Assembly: GCA_965205595.1 (NCBI GenBank)
Contig: CBDBHI010000087.1
Location: forward strand, 1-64,000
DNA length: 64,000 nucleotides
Origin: CATQHP01 sp965205595
Lineage (GTDB): Bacteria > Acidobacteriota > Terriglobia > Bryobacterales > UBA6623
Reading direction: 5' to 3'
The stretch's first letter is position 1; the number at the start of each line of letters is the position of its first letter. The notes under the pieces are model-generated. The model did no database searches. It was not told the origin of the DNA and saw only the letters and a list, made by a program, of their open reading frames with translations. The position numbers and the translations under genes are program-made. Positions 18,244-26,410 of the stretch are shown here, piece by piece.

Positions 18244-19368
18244 ATGAAGAAACAGAGCAAGACCCTGGTAGTGAGATCGAAACAAGAGATGATCGAGCGC
18301 GGTATGAATGCCGTAGCCGGGCTCGACTTGGGCGACAAGCACAGTGTTGTGACGGTGATGGACCTCGACGGCGAGATCGTGGAGCGCAAAAAGATTGCGA
18401 CTAGCTTGGCCGGGTTCGAACGTTATTTCCAAGCCTGGGTCCAGATGCGAGTGGTGTTTGAAGCCGGCACTCACGCCAACTGGACCTACCGCTTGCTCGA
18501 GCGCTTGGGACACGCGCCGTTGATGGCCGACACGCGCCGTCTGGCGCTGATCACACAATCGCTGTCGAAGGACGACCGCAAAGACTCCGAGCGATTGGCG
18601 GAGTTGGGACTGCGGATGCCTGAGATGTTGCATGCGGTCGAGCCGTGCTCGTTGGAAACCCAGAACGATCGCGCGGTATGGAAGGCCCGCGAGGCGCTGG
18701 TGGAAGTACGCACGAAGCTGATCAACAACATACGCGGCACGCTGAAGAGTTTCGGGCGGCGGCTGCCGGCTTTGACTTCCCCCGCGTTTGCCAAGAAAGC
18801 GGGTCCGCTGCTGCCGGTTGAGTTGCGAGACGTGCTGCATCCCCTGCTGCTGCTGATCCAGCATGCCACGGACGAGATCCGCCGCTATGACAAGCGAATC
18901 GAAGAGCTTGCAAACAAGAAGTACCCACAAACGAAGCGGATGCGCTCGGCCAATGGTGTGGGCGTGATCACCTCGCCGGCCTTCGTGCTGAATCTGGATA
19001 ACGACCCGAATCGACTACGGCACAGCCGGGACGCCGGCGCGCGAGTCGGACTGCGACCGAAGCGACGCGATTCGGGGGAGCGTTCACCCGAGCTGGGCAT
19101 CACCAAGACGGGGGATCCGATGATGCGGCGACTACTGGTGCAATGCGCCCAGCACATCTTGGGTCATCGTGGAAAGGATTCGGCGCTGCGACGTTGGGGT
19201 TTAGGGTTAGCGGCTCGTGGTGGGACCAAGAGCGCCAAGCGCAAGGCGGTGGTGGCGGTGGCGCGCAAGCTGGCGGTGCTGCTGCACGTGTTGTGGCAAC
19301 GCGACGTGGACTTCGACCCGTTCTACGGCGTTGACGATGTTCCCGAAGCCGTGCCACAAGCAGCATAG
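18244..19368 (+). CDS. IS110-family transposase inserted in group II intron
   Basis: A 374-aa transposase. The N-terminal RuvC-like domain starts with VAGLDLGDKHSVV (D28) and the coiled region has KDDRKDSERLAELG. The C-terminal IS116/IS110/IS902 domain contains ANGVGVITSPAFVL, VGLRPKRRDSGE and KTGDPMMRRLLVQCAQHIL. An AAAGGAG-like ribosome site precedes the ATG (GGACAAAAGGAGAGACG). The element boundaries could not be fixed, but the gene lies wholly between the maturase stop (18134) and domain V (19658) of the intron. Confidence 0.88.
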   Translation: MKKQSKTLVVRSKQEMIERGMNAVAGLDLGDKHSVVTVMDLDGEIVERKKIATSLAGFERYFQAWVQMRVVFEAGTHANWTYRLLERLGHAPLMADTRRLALITQSLSKDDRKDSERLAELGLRMPEMLHAVEPCSLETQNDRAVWKAREALVEVRTKLINNIRGTLKSFGRRLPALTSPAFAKKAGPLLPVELRDVLHPLLLLIQHATDEIRRYDKRIEELANKKYPQTKRMRSANGVGVITSPAFVLNLDNDPNRLRHSRDAGARVGLRPKRRDSGERSPELGITKTGDPMMRRLLVQCAQHILGHRGKDSALRRWGLGLAARGGTKSAKRKAVVAVARKLAVLLHVLWQRDVDFDPFYGVDDVPEAVPQAA

Positions 19369-19657
19369 CTCGACTGCACGACTTGATTCGAGCGTGATGG
19401 ATTGAAGGCAACGGAGACGAGACGAGCAACAGCGGCAGGAAATGTCTGACAACGAGTTCACGGTGACTGCGGGCATACGGCCGGCCCTCGAGGCCGTCGA
19501 TGGAGCGGGCAGCACCGTCCAGAACCGAACTTCATAGAGCACCGCATCGAAGAACCGATGCCACTGAGAGTGCGGATGGAAGCCCGGTCGGACTATTTTC
19601 CAAGAAGCTGAAGCTTATTGAGACTCTTTTGCCCTTGACAAAGCGAACCTCCTCATG

Positions 19658-19691
19658 GAAGCCGTATGAGTTGAAGCTCACGTACGGATCT
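19658..19691 (+). ncRNA. Group II intron domain V (catalytic hairpin)
   Basis: Exactly 34 nt with the usual layout: stem AGCCGTATGAG, tetraloop TTGAAG-type tip, return strand CTCACGTACGG, then ATCT. It is followed by the domain VI stem (GTTGGGCGACCGACGTCCC) and the 3' end at 19730. This supports an intact 3' catalytic half despite the IS110 insertion upstream. Confidence 0.85.
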
Positions 19692-19734
19692 GTGCGGGGG
19701 GCGTTGGGCGACCGACGTCCCTACCGCGACCCTT

Positions 19735-21354
19735 CCTCTTTTCCAATCGAAAGATGAGCCTGCAGGAGGCAGGCGAAGGTAGCTGTGGGCAGGAGGGATT
19801 ATAGCTCGGATTGGGGCTTGAGGTTGAAGCCCGTTGTGGGGCCCGTAGGGCGGGGTGAGGGGGATTGCATAAGGGGGAAGGGGCGGCAGCCCCAGTCCCC
19901 CTTTGCAGCCATCCCAGGCGAGACCCCACGGCCGTCTTCGGACGTGGGCCGGAGGAGCCGACAACGCCTCGGGTCGGGGCGTTGTCTAGCGCGTGCGCCA
20001 GCAGATCGCGAGGTCTTTGCAGACGCGTTGCAGTTCGTTGCGCTGAGCGTCGAGTTGCTCGGCAAACTCGGTGTCGGAACAAGTGTCCGCTCGCGCTTGG
20101 AGCTTCTTGAGCGAGCGATCCGCGCGCAGGCCGCGCTGCTCGGCGGGCAGGCTGAGCAGCTTTTCCCACGGCGTGCTCCACTCGGCGTACACCTTGCGCA
20201 ACTTGCCGCGGCGGTCTCGGCGCTCGCTGGCGAAAGCGCATGGGCGATGAAAATTCAAGTACGGGTTGAGCCACTGGCGGTAGAAGGTGTCGATCGCCTG
20301 CGTCGCTTCCGAGGGCAAAAACTGGTAGCCCATCCACTTGCGCACCACCGCGCCGTTCTTGGTTTCGACCAAGGCATTGTCGTTCGAACGGCGCGCGCGA
20401 GACTTCGTAAATTCAATTCGCAACTTCTCGAGCAGTTTAGCGGTTTGATGGTTGACGAATTCGCTGCCATTGTCGGAGTGAAAGCCGCGAACGATAAATG
20501 GAGCTCCGGCGCCAATTGTTCCAAAAGGCCTTCCAGCAAGGGAATGAGGTGGTTTTCGTTGATGCGTTGGACGCAGCCGACGGCCTGCCACTGCGTCACT
20601 TCGTCGACCACATTGATGCTGTAGGCGCCTTTTTCGCCTTCCTGTTCGGGCGAGTGCACGGTGTCGATGCGCAGGTAGCCCGGACGTCCTCGCGGCTCGG
20701 GTTGGCGGCGTTCGCCGATCGCCACGGGCGTGGGACGGGTCTTGTCGAGATGCAAACTGTGACGTTGGTAGACGGCTCTTTTTCGCAAGTTGTACAGCTG
20801 GCCCACGGACAATTCGGCCAGGCGTCGAAACTCTTTGCGGCCGTAGATCTGGAACTCGCGTTGGAGAATGCGGCGGGTGGCCGGCCCCGAGAGGCGCTGA
20901 TGAACTCGATCGACGTGCGCCAGTAAGACGCTGTCGGCGCGTGTGTACTTGCTGGGAAAACGGCGCCGCCGATAGGCCCTCGGACGGACGCAACGCGTGT
21001 GCAAGAACTGTCCGATCAGGCGGGTGAGTTGCGCGCGGCTTAAGCCCGTGAGCTTAGCGAGATAACGCCGCAGGAGACCCTTGACGGAGCGCTTCTGGTC
21101 GGCATAGTGATGCCGCTTCAAGACGCTTTCGACGAGCGCATATTTGTCGCTTCGATTGCCGCCCTCGAAGGCGACGGATTGGCACCCGTCGAGAAAACAC
21201 TCGATCTGCTCCAGACTCAGCGATTCGGCTTGCTGCACGGCGACTCCCATCGCCCGCAGCTGCTCTGTTCCTGACCACCCAACGGATCCCCGTCAGGCTC
21301 ATCTTGTATTGGAATCGCCCTCCCCTTCAGGCTCATCTTGTATTGGACAAGACG
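19735..21354 (-). mobile_element. DDE insertion sequence, copy B (transposase frameshifted)
   Basis: Same ends as copy A (CCTCTTTTCC and GGACAAGACG) and nearly identical throughout, except for a net 11-bp insertion at about 20501-20513 (GCTCCGGCGCC). Its left end lies 4 bp from the 3' end of the group II intron. With copy C at 24008, in opposite orientation, it encloses the peroxiredoxin-RAYT-SUMF1 segment. No convincing target duplication was found. Confidence 0.88.
19986..21250 (-). pseudogene. DDE transposase, copy B, frameshifted
   Basis: The frame starts normally (MGVAVQQAES) and matches the 417-aa protein of copies A and C through GLLEQ near residue 245. A net 11-bp insertion shifts the frame to LAPELHLSFAAF just before the second catalytic Asp (FHSDNGSEF). 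The remaining half continues in another frame down to 19986. The catalytic core is split, so this copy cannot move by itself. Confidence 0.88.
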
Positions 21355-21457
21355 GGCCGCGCACTGGCGGCCCTCGGCCTGGTAAACTCAACTCGATGCG
21401 TCCGGCTGGGCCGCGAGTCCAACAGCGCTCGAATTCGATGATTACGAAGGAGTACTC

Positions 21458-21976
21458 ATGAGTCAATTCTCACGAAGAGAAGTCCTGCTGACTGGTGCCG
21501 CGATGGCAGCCGCCGGCACAGCGTCGGCCGCGGCTCTCGCCGTTGGCGACGCAGCCCCCGATTTCACGCTTCCGGGCACCGATGGCAAAGACGCCATGCT
21601 GTCCTCTTATAAGGGAAAGAGCAACGTCGTCTTGGCGTTCTTTCCCAAAGCTTTCACAGGTGGTTGAACGCGCGAAATGACGGGATACCAGGCTGGTATC
21701 TCAAAATTCACCGACAGCGACTCGGTCGTTTTCGGAATTAGCACCGACCCGCTGCAGCGCAACAAAGATTTCGCCGAATCGCTAAAACTTGAGTTCGCGC
21801 TCTTGAGCGACGAAGACGGCGCCGTCTCGAAGAAGTTCGGCATCTACAATGCCGAGCGGAACATGTCGGGTCGCACCACGTTTGTGGTCGACAAGAACGG
21901 CAAGATCGCACACGTCGAAGCAGGCGGAGACGCGATCGACCCGATGGGTGCCGCCAGCGCTTGTAGCAAGCTCTAG
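21458..21976 (+). CDS. Selenocysteine-containing peroxiredoxin (AhpC/TSA family), probable Tat substrate
   Basis: Two frames in the same phase are joined by TGA at 21665-21667. Together they give 172 residues. Residues 1-27 are a Tat-like signal (FSRREVLLTGAAM, twin Arg at 6-7). The thioredoxin-fold peroxiredoxin domain follows: VGDAAPDFTLPG, then FFPKAFTGG-U70-TREMTGY. The TGA sits exactly where peroxiredoxins have the peroxidatic Cys (GCT motif). Then come DSVVFGISTDP, SLKLEFALLSDEDG and GRTTFVVDKNGKI. Cys169 near the C-terminus could resolve the selenenic acid. An AAGGAG ribosome site lies 7 nt before ATG. A SECIS-like hairpin follows the TGA at the right distance. Selenocysteine insertion needs selABC/selD elsewhere in the genome, not seen here. 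Confidence 0.85.
21682..21702 (+). promoter_or_regulatory. Candidate bacterial SECIS hairpin
   Basis: GGGATACCA (21682-21690) pairs with TGGTATCTC (21694-21702) over 9 bp including one G-U pair. The apical loop is GGC, with G in the first two loop positions as bacterial SECIS elements require. The loop begins 23 nt after the TGA, inside the 16-37 nt window known for SelB recognition. The hairpin is inside the coding sequence, as in other bacterial selenoprotein genes. Confidence 0.8.
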
Positions 21977-21989
21977 TTCCGTGGGACAC

Positions 21990-22017
21990 GCCCCTGCACG
22001 TAACCACGTGCAGGGGC
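21990..22017 (+). terminator. Strong hairpin after the peroxiredoxin gene
   Basis: GCCCCTGCACGT and ACGTGCAGGGGC form a perfect 12-bp stem with an AACC loop, 14 nt after the stop codon. No T-run follows, so it may act as a processing or partial terminator hairpin rather than a classical intrinsic terminator. Confidence 0.6.
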
Positions 22018-22119
22018 ACAGTCTACCCGGGGTCGATGCCGGCCCTAGATTTCATTGCCCGCCGGTGACGACGAATCACCAAGCTGAAGCAGTCCAGCCC
22101 CGACCGTTATCATGAAAAC

Positions 22120-22296
22120 GTGCCGGGATCGCGTTCTTCGCTCGACGACGTAATCGACGCCTTCAAAAAGGACGTCGACCGGACCCTGCTTCGCGAGCAA
22201 CTTCAAAAGACTCCCGACGAACGACTGCGCGAGTTAGCCGAACTCGAGCGATTCGCAACAGAGCTTCAAAGGGGCGCCAAGCGGGCGGCTCGTTGA
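22120..22296 (+). CDS. Small helical protein paired with a nucleotidyltransferase (partner gene degraded)
   Basis: A 58-aa frame starting at GTG 22120: LDDVIDAFKKDVDRTLLREQ, then LQKTPDERLRELAELERFAT and a basic tail. Small proteins with the pattern DVDRTLLREQL...T(P)ERL..L..LERFA are commonly found directly upstream of MNT/AbiEii-like nucleotidyltransferase genes in Acidobacteriota. Here the stop overlaps the TTG start of such a gene remnant at 22293. It may be one half of a toxin-antitoxin-like pair; function not established. No strong ribosome site is visible. Confidence 0.6.
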   Translation: MPGSRSSLDDVIDAFKKDVDRTLLREQLQKTPDERLRELAELERFATELQRGAKRAAR

Positions 22297-22419
22297 CCGA
22301 TTTCGAGGCTCATTCTCAAGGCGCTTGACCAGAATGGAGCTCGATTCATCCCGGTGCGTGGCTTGGCCGCCCGTGCACACGGTGTGGCGCGCTCTACGCA
22401 AGACGTTGACATCGTCTAG
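22293..22419 (+). pseudogene. MNT/AbiEii-type nucleotidyltransferase, N-terminal remnant
   Basis: After a TTG start overlapping the previous stop, the frame reads LTDFE. After a frame slip it continues as LILKALDQNGARFIPVRG and LAARAHGVARSTQDVDIV before TAG at 22417. This matches the start of MNT-like nucleotidyltransferases, whose family pattern is VGGLAAxxHGxxRxTxDxD. The second Gly of the usual GG is Arg here. The rest of the gene (about 100-150 residues) is absent; the RAYT gene follows immediately. Confidence 0.6.
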
Positions 22420-22463
22420 AGTCGCACCGATGAGAATGCCCCGCCGCCGGCGCCGCGTTTCTG

Positions 22464-23156
22464 TCATAGCGTCGCTGCGACGCTCGCTTGAGCTCGCTTC
22501 GGTCCCGGCCTGCTGGGGACGAGGCGTCGCCTGAAACGCTGCTCCAGTGACGACACGAAGGCATGGTCTCCGTATGGAATGCCGCTTCGGATCGCGTGGC
22601 GTAGACGCCGGGAGGCACGAGGAGTGGGGTCGGCGGCGTCGAGGCGTTCCTTCCAATCGTGTTCGTGGTCGAGGTCGGCCCAGGTCCACATGTCAACGAC
22701 TTCCCTTGGATCGATGTGGCTGATATGCGCCGCCGCACTGGACCAGCGGTAGTGAACGGCATGATCGACAATGCGGGCGCGAACCGGATTCGTGTCGACA
22801 TAAACGAGAGCGTCAAGTAGGCGGGTCGGGCCGAGAGGACACGAGTAGAAGCGGTTCTGCCAGAGGTGACCGCTGCGACGTGCGGTGAAGTTGAAGCGCT
22901 GGGCATAAATCATATGCGTTTGCCCCAGCGCCCGGGCCATGGAACTCTCGTGCTCCGGCGTGGCGACGAGGTGCACATGATTGGTCATGAAGCAGTATCC
23001 CAGTACGCGCAGGTTGTGCTGTTTACACTTGGCTTTGAGAGTTTTGAGATAGAAGTGTCGATCGGCGTCGGACCGAAAAACCGCCTGACGATTGTTGCCT
23101 CGTTGTGTGATGTGGTGGGGCGTTCCGACGACAACGAGACGCTTTTTGCGGGGCAT
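22464..23156 (-). CDS. REP-associated tyrosine transposase (RAYT, Y1_Tnp family)
   Basis: A 230-aa HUH-type single-strand transposase. It opens with RLVVVGTPHHITQRGNNRQ, and the metal-binding HUH motif is H60-V-H62 in CFMTNHVHLVATPE. The catalytic Tyr is Y84 in HMIYAQRFN. LWQNRFYSCPLGP and YVDTNPVRARIV are further family hallmarks. RAYTs are usually single-copy and act on REP-like palindromes, of which none was clearly recognised beside it. It lies inverted inside the segment bounded by copies B and C. Confidence 0.88.
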   Translation of the reverse strand: MPRKKRLVVVGTPHHITQRGNNRQAVFRSDADRHFYLKTLKAKCKQHNLRVLGYCFMTNHVHLVATPEHESSMARALGQTHMIYAQRFNFTARRSGHLWQNRFYSCPLGPTRLLDALVYVDTNPVRARIVDHAVHYRWSSAAAHISHIDPREVVDMWTWADLDHEHDWKERLDAADPTPRASRRLRHAIRSGIPYGDHAFVSSLEQRFRRRLVPSRPGPKRAQASVAATL

Positions 23157-23480
23157 AACGTTGTGAGTGTACTGCTACATTCGAATCGCCGTAAACCGAT
23201 GTTATATAAAGGTTTGCGAAGTTTTACCCCTGTTCCCGATCCCCCCGATCCCCTGTCCCTGATCTCCTTGTCCTCCCCCGCTGGACAGCACGACCACGTT
23301 AGAAATCAGTTTTTGATTTTCCTAGAGATTGAACAAGAGCGGGCCGCGAGCCCGAAGTTCTCAGAAACGCTCCCAGACATTTGTTCGTGTGCTAAAGTAT
23401 TGAAAGATAGAAGGTTGGAGCGCTGACTGACGTGTTAAGGGCAACACGCCGACGAGATACAGCAAGGAGATTCTTCAATT
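23157..23480. other. Intergenic region between RAYT and SUMF1 fragment
   Basis: 324 bp without a gene. It holds a C-rich stretch with repeated CCCGATCCCC-type units (about 23227-23262). An AAGGAG ribosome site just upstream of 23481 belongs to the SUMF1 fragment. No promoter could be assigned. Confidence 0.5.
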
Positions 23481-24007
23481 ATGGATATGACTTCAACGCC
23501 GCCGAGGTCGGGAATTGATCGGCCGACAACGGCTACGAGTTCCTGTGGCGAAGAAATCTTGATCCCGGCCGGACGGTTCCTGATGGGTAGCGACGAGGGC
23601 GGGGAGTTTGAGAGTCCCGTACACGAGCTCTACCTGGATGCATACTGGATGGACAGGACCCCTGTGACCAACGGTCAATTCCAGACTTTCGTTCGAGAAA
23701 CGGGTTACCAAACCGACGCCGAGCGGTCTGGCGGAGCTTGGGGCTATCGCAACGGCGGGGTTTTCCCATATCGCTGGCTTGTGCTGGCGGAGTTGCGCTC
23801 TTGAAGGCCGTGAGGACCACCCAGTTGTCCTCGTGAGTTGGGAAGACGCGAATACTTACGCGCGCTGGGCTGGGAAGCGCCTGCCCACGGAAGCTGAATG
23901 GGAAAGAGCCGCCCGTGGCGATCTCATTGGGAAGCCGTATCCCTGGGGCAGCGCCTCGCCTAACGGCAACCAATGCAACTTCGCGAGGAAACCCTCCGAG
24001 GTTCCAC
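23481..24007 (+). pseudogene. SUMF1/formylglycine-generating-enzyme family protein, frameshifted and truncated
   Basis: Residues 25-100 match the FGE-sulfatase domain: ILIPAGRFLMGSDEGGEFES, PVHELYLDAYWMDRTPVTN and FVRETGYQTDAERSGG. The frame then breaks at about 23770. It resumes at +1 with EDHPVVLVSWEDANTYARWA, KRLPTEAEWERAARG and YPWGSASPNGNQCNF. The gene is cut by copy C at 24008, losing the C-terminal third where the active-site Cys pair and substrate groove of true FGEs lie. It could not activate the sulfatases at 46-49 kb. Confidence 0.82.
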
Positions 24008-24014
24008 CGTCTTG

Positions 24015-24069
24015 TCCAATACAAGATGAGCCTGAAGGGGAGGGCGATTCCAATACAAGATGAGCCTGA
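24015..24069 (+). repeat. Duplicated subterminal motif of the DDE insertion sequence
   Basis: TCCAATACAAGATGAGCCTG occurs twice with a 34-bp period (24015 and 24049) at the transposase-proximal end. The same doubled motif is present in copies A (about 3774-3829), B (about 21293-21348) and D. The other end has only one copy. This is probably a double transposase binding site. Confidence 0.75.
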
Positions 24070-24111
24070 CGGGGATCCGTTGGGTGGTCAGGAACAGAGC
24101 AGCTGCGGGCG

Positions 24112-25365
24112 ATGGGAGTCGCCGTGCAGCAAGCCGAATCGCTGAGTCTGGAGCAGATCGAGTGTTTTCTCGACGGGTGCCAATCCGTCGCCTTCGAGGG
24201 CGGCAATCGAAGCGACAAATATGCGCTCGTCGAAAGCGTCTTGAAGCGGCATCACTATGCCGACCAGAAGCGCTCCGTCAAGGGTCTCCTGCGGCGTTAT
24301 CTCGCTAAGCTCACGGGCTTAAGCCGCGCGCAACTCACCCGCCTGATCGGACAGTTCTTGCACACGCGTTGCGTCCGTCCGAGGGCCTATCGGCGGCGCC
24401 GTTTTCCCAGCAAGTACACACGCGCCGACAGCGTCTTACTGGCGCACGTCGATCGAGTTCATCAGCGCCTCTCGGGGCCGGCCACCCGCCGCATTCTCCA
24501 ACGCGAGTTCCAGATCTACGGCCGCAAAGAGTTTCGACGCCTGGCCGAATTGTCCGTGGGCCAGCTGTACAACTTGCGAAAAAGAGCCGTCTACCAACGT
24601 CACAGTTTGCATCTCGACAAGACCCGTCCCACGCCCGTTGCGATCGGCGAACGCCGCCAACCCGAGCCGCGAGGACGTCCGGGCTACCTGCGCATCGACA
24701 CCGTGCACTCGCCCGAACAGGAAGGCGAAAAAGGCGCCTACAGCATCAATGTGGTCGACGAAGTGACGCAGTGGCAGGCCGTCGGCTGCGTCCAACGCAT
24801 CAACGAAAATCACCTCATTCCCTTGCTGGAAGGGCTTTTGGAACAATTTCCATTTATCGTTCGCGGCTTTCACTCCGACAATGGCAGCGAATTCGTCAAC
24901 CATCAAACCGCTAAACTGCTCGAGAAGTTGCGAATTGAATTTACGAAGTCTCGCGCGCGCCGTTCGAACGACAATGCCTTGGTCGAAACCAAGAACGGCG
25001 CGGTGGTGCGCAAGTGGATGGGCTACCAGTTTTTGCCCTCGGAAGCGACGCAGGCGATCGACACCTTCTACCGCCAGTGGCTCAACCCGTACTTGAATTT
25101 TCATCGCCCATGCGCTTTCGCCAGCGAGCGCCGAGACCGCCGCGGCAAGTTGCGCAAGGTGTACGCCGAGTGGAGCACGCCGTGGGAAAAGCTGCTCAGC
25201 CTGCCCGCCGAGCAGCGCGGCCTGCGCGCGGATCGCTCGCTCAAGAAGCTCCAAGCGCGAGCGGACACTTGTTCCGACACCGAGTTTGCCGAGCAACTCG
25301 ACGCTCAGCGCAACGAACTGCAACGCGTCTGCAAAGACCTCGCGATCTGCTGGCGCACGCGCTAG
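24112..25365 (+). CDS. DDE (rve-type integrase core) transposase, copy C
   Basis: Intact 417-aa transposase with the same DDE residues as copy A (D196, D256, E292). It differs from copy A at only scattered bases. With copies A and D it is a possible active source of transposase for the whole family in this window. Confidence 0.9.
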   Translation: MGVAVQQAESLSLEQIECFLDGCQSVAFEGGNRSDKYALVESVLKRHHYADQKRSVKGLLRRYLAKLTGLSRAQLTRLIGQFLHTRCVRPRAYRRRRFPSKYTRADSVLLAHVDRVHQRLSGPATRRILQREFQIYGRKEFRRLAELSVGQLYNLRKRAVYQRHSLHLDKTRPTPVAIGERRQPEPRGRPGYLRIDTVHSPEQEGEKGAYSINVVDEVTQWQAVGCVQRINENHLIPLLEGLLEQFPFIVRGFHSDNGSEFVNHQTAKLLEKLRIEFTKSRARRSNDNALVETKNGAVVRKWMGYQFLPSEATQAIDTFYRQWLNPYLNFHRPCAFASERRDRRGKLRKVYAEWSTPWEKLLSLPAEQRGLRADRSLKKLQARADTCSDTEFAEQLDAQRNELQRVCKDLAICWRTR

Positions 25366-25627
25366 ACAACGCCCCGACCCGAGGCGTTGTCGGCTCCTCC
25401 GGCCCACGTCCGAAGACGGCCGTGGGGTCTCGCCTGGGATGGCTGCAAAGGGGGACTGGGGCTGCCGCCCCTTCCCCCTTATGCAATCCCCCTCACCCCG
25501 CCCTACGGGCCCCACAACGGGCTTCAACCTCAAGCCCCAATCCGAGCTATAATCCCTCCTGCCCACAGCTACCTTCGCCTGCCTCCTTCAGGCTCATCTT
25601 TCGATTGGAAAAGAGGGGAGGAATATA

Positions 25628-26410
25628 TTGGTTTGTCGATTGCGCGTTGTAAAATGGCTGGCCGCGATGCTCGTTGTCTGCGGCTTTCTTCTCGCTGGCT
25701 GTGGTCCCTCTGGTAGCCCCCCTGAACCAGGCGGGCTCCCGGCGCTCACTGTCGGTATTCAAGTGTCGCCGGCCATGGTCCTGGTCATGGTGGCAGAGGA
25801 CGAGGGCTTCTTTGACAAGGCCGGGGTCGATGTCGAGATCAAGGAGTTCACAGCCGGCAAGTTCGCTCTGCAGGCGTTCTTGGGTGGATCCCTAGACATC
25901 GCGGTGTCAGGCGAGGTACCGGTGACCCTGTCCACGCTTCAAGGCAATAAGTTCAGGGTCCTTGCTCAGGTGGTGGAGCGCACCATCAACGAGTGCCGTG
26001 TGGTGGTCCCTAAGGAGCCGGGTCTCGACACGGCAGAGAAGTACTTTGGGGCGAAGAAACGGAAACTCGCTACATCGTTCGGCGGGGGCCCTGAGTTCTT
26101 CACTTACAGCTTCTTCCAGAAGCATGGTATTGGCGATGACCAGGTGGAGTTGATCAGTCAAAAGCCCGAAGACATGCCGGCGGCGCTGCTTAGTGGCTCG
26201 GTAGATGGGATATCCATTTTCGATCCCTTCGCCCGTGTAGCGGAGCGTGAGATGGGGGAAGAGGGCACGACCTTCGCCGACGCAGACATCTACTCGGAAT
26301 TGTATGTCGCTGATGTGATGCAGCAGACGATCGATGAAAAACCCGACCAGCTTCGAGCGTTCCTCAAAGGCCTCTACGACGCACAGTTCTTCATCCGTGA
26401 CAACCCCGAC
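25628..26410 (+). pseudogene. ABC transporter substrate-binding lipoprotein (NMT1/SsuA-like), C-terminally truncated
   Basis: Starts at TTG 25628 with a GGGGAGGA ribosome site 8 nt upstream. Residues 1-25 are a lipoprotein signal with lipobox LLAG-C. The body matches periplasmic binding proteins for nitrate/sulfonate/taurine-type ligands: LTVGIQVSPAMVLVMVAEDE, GFFDKAGVDVEIKEFTAGK, GSLDIAVSGEVPV and KPEDMPAALLSGSVDGISIF. Native codons end at DNPDPL (26410) where copy D begins; translation would run on in the element to 26662. About 260 of a usual 300-330 residues remain. The upstream region belongs to copy C. Confidence 0.82.

Larger units (their letters stand above)
16294..19730 (+). mobile_element. 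Group II intron with nested IS110-family element
   Basis: The 5' end GTGCGCCGGGATAAACC matches the GUGYG start of bacterial group II introns. A 34-nt domain V is at 19658-19691. The end CCCTACCGCGAC matches the usual domain VI and 3' splice site. The reverse transcriptase lies in the expected domain IV position. Between it and domain V an IS110-family transposase gene has been inserted, making the intron 3.4 kb instead of about 2 kb. The 5' exon is the purine repeat after the GT4 fragment; the 3' exon is only CCTT before copy B begins at 19735. Confidence 0.85.
24008..25616 (+). mobile_element. DDE insertion sequence, copy C
   Basis: Plus-strand copy with the same ends as A and B (CGTCTTGTCC and GGAAAAGAGG). 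It truncates the SUMF1 gene at 24007 and ends 11 bp before the start codon of a lipoprotein gene. Together with copy B in inverse orientation it brackets a 2.65-kb segment. Confidence 0.88.

Noticed and set aside
19735..25616. Clear target-site duplications proving a B-C composite transposon
   Set aside because: The bases outside 19735/21354 and 24008/25616 do not match each other in either pairing, so the composite idea stays an inference.
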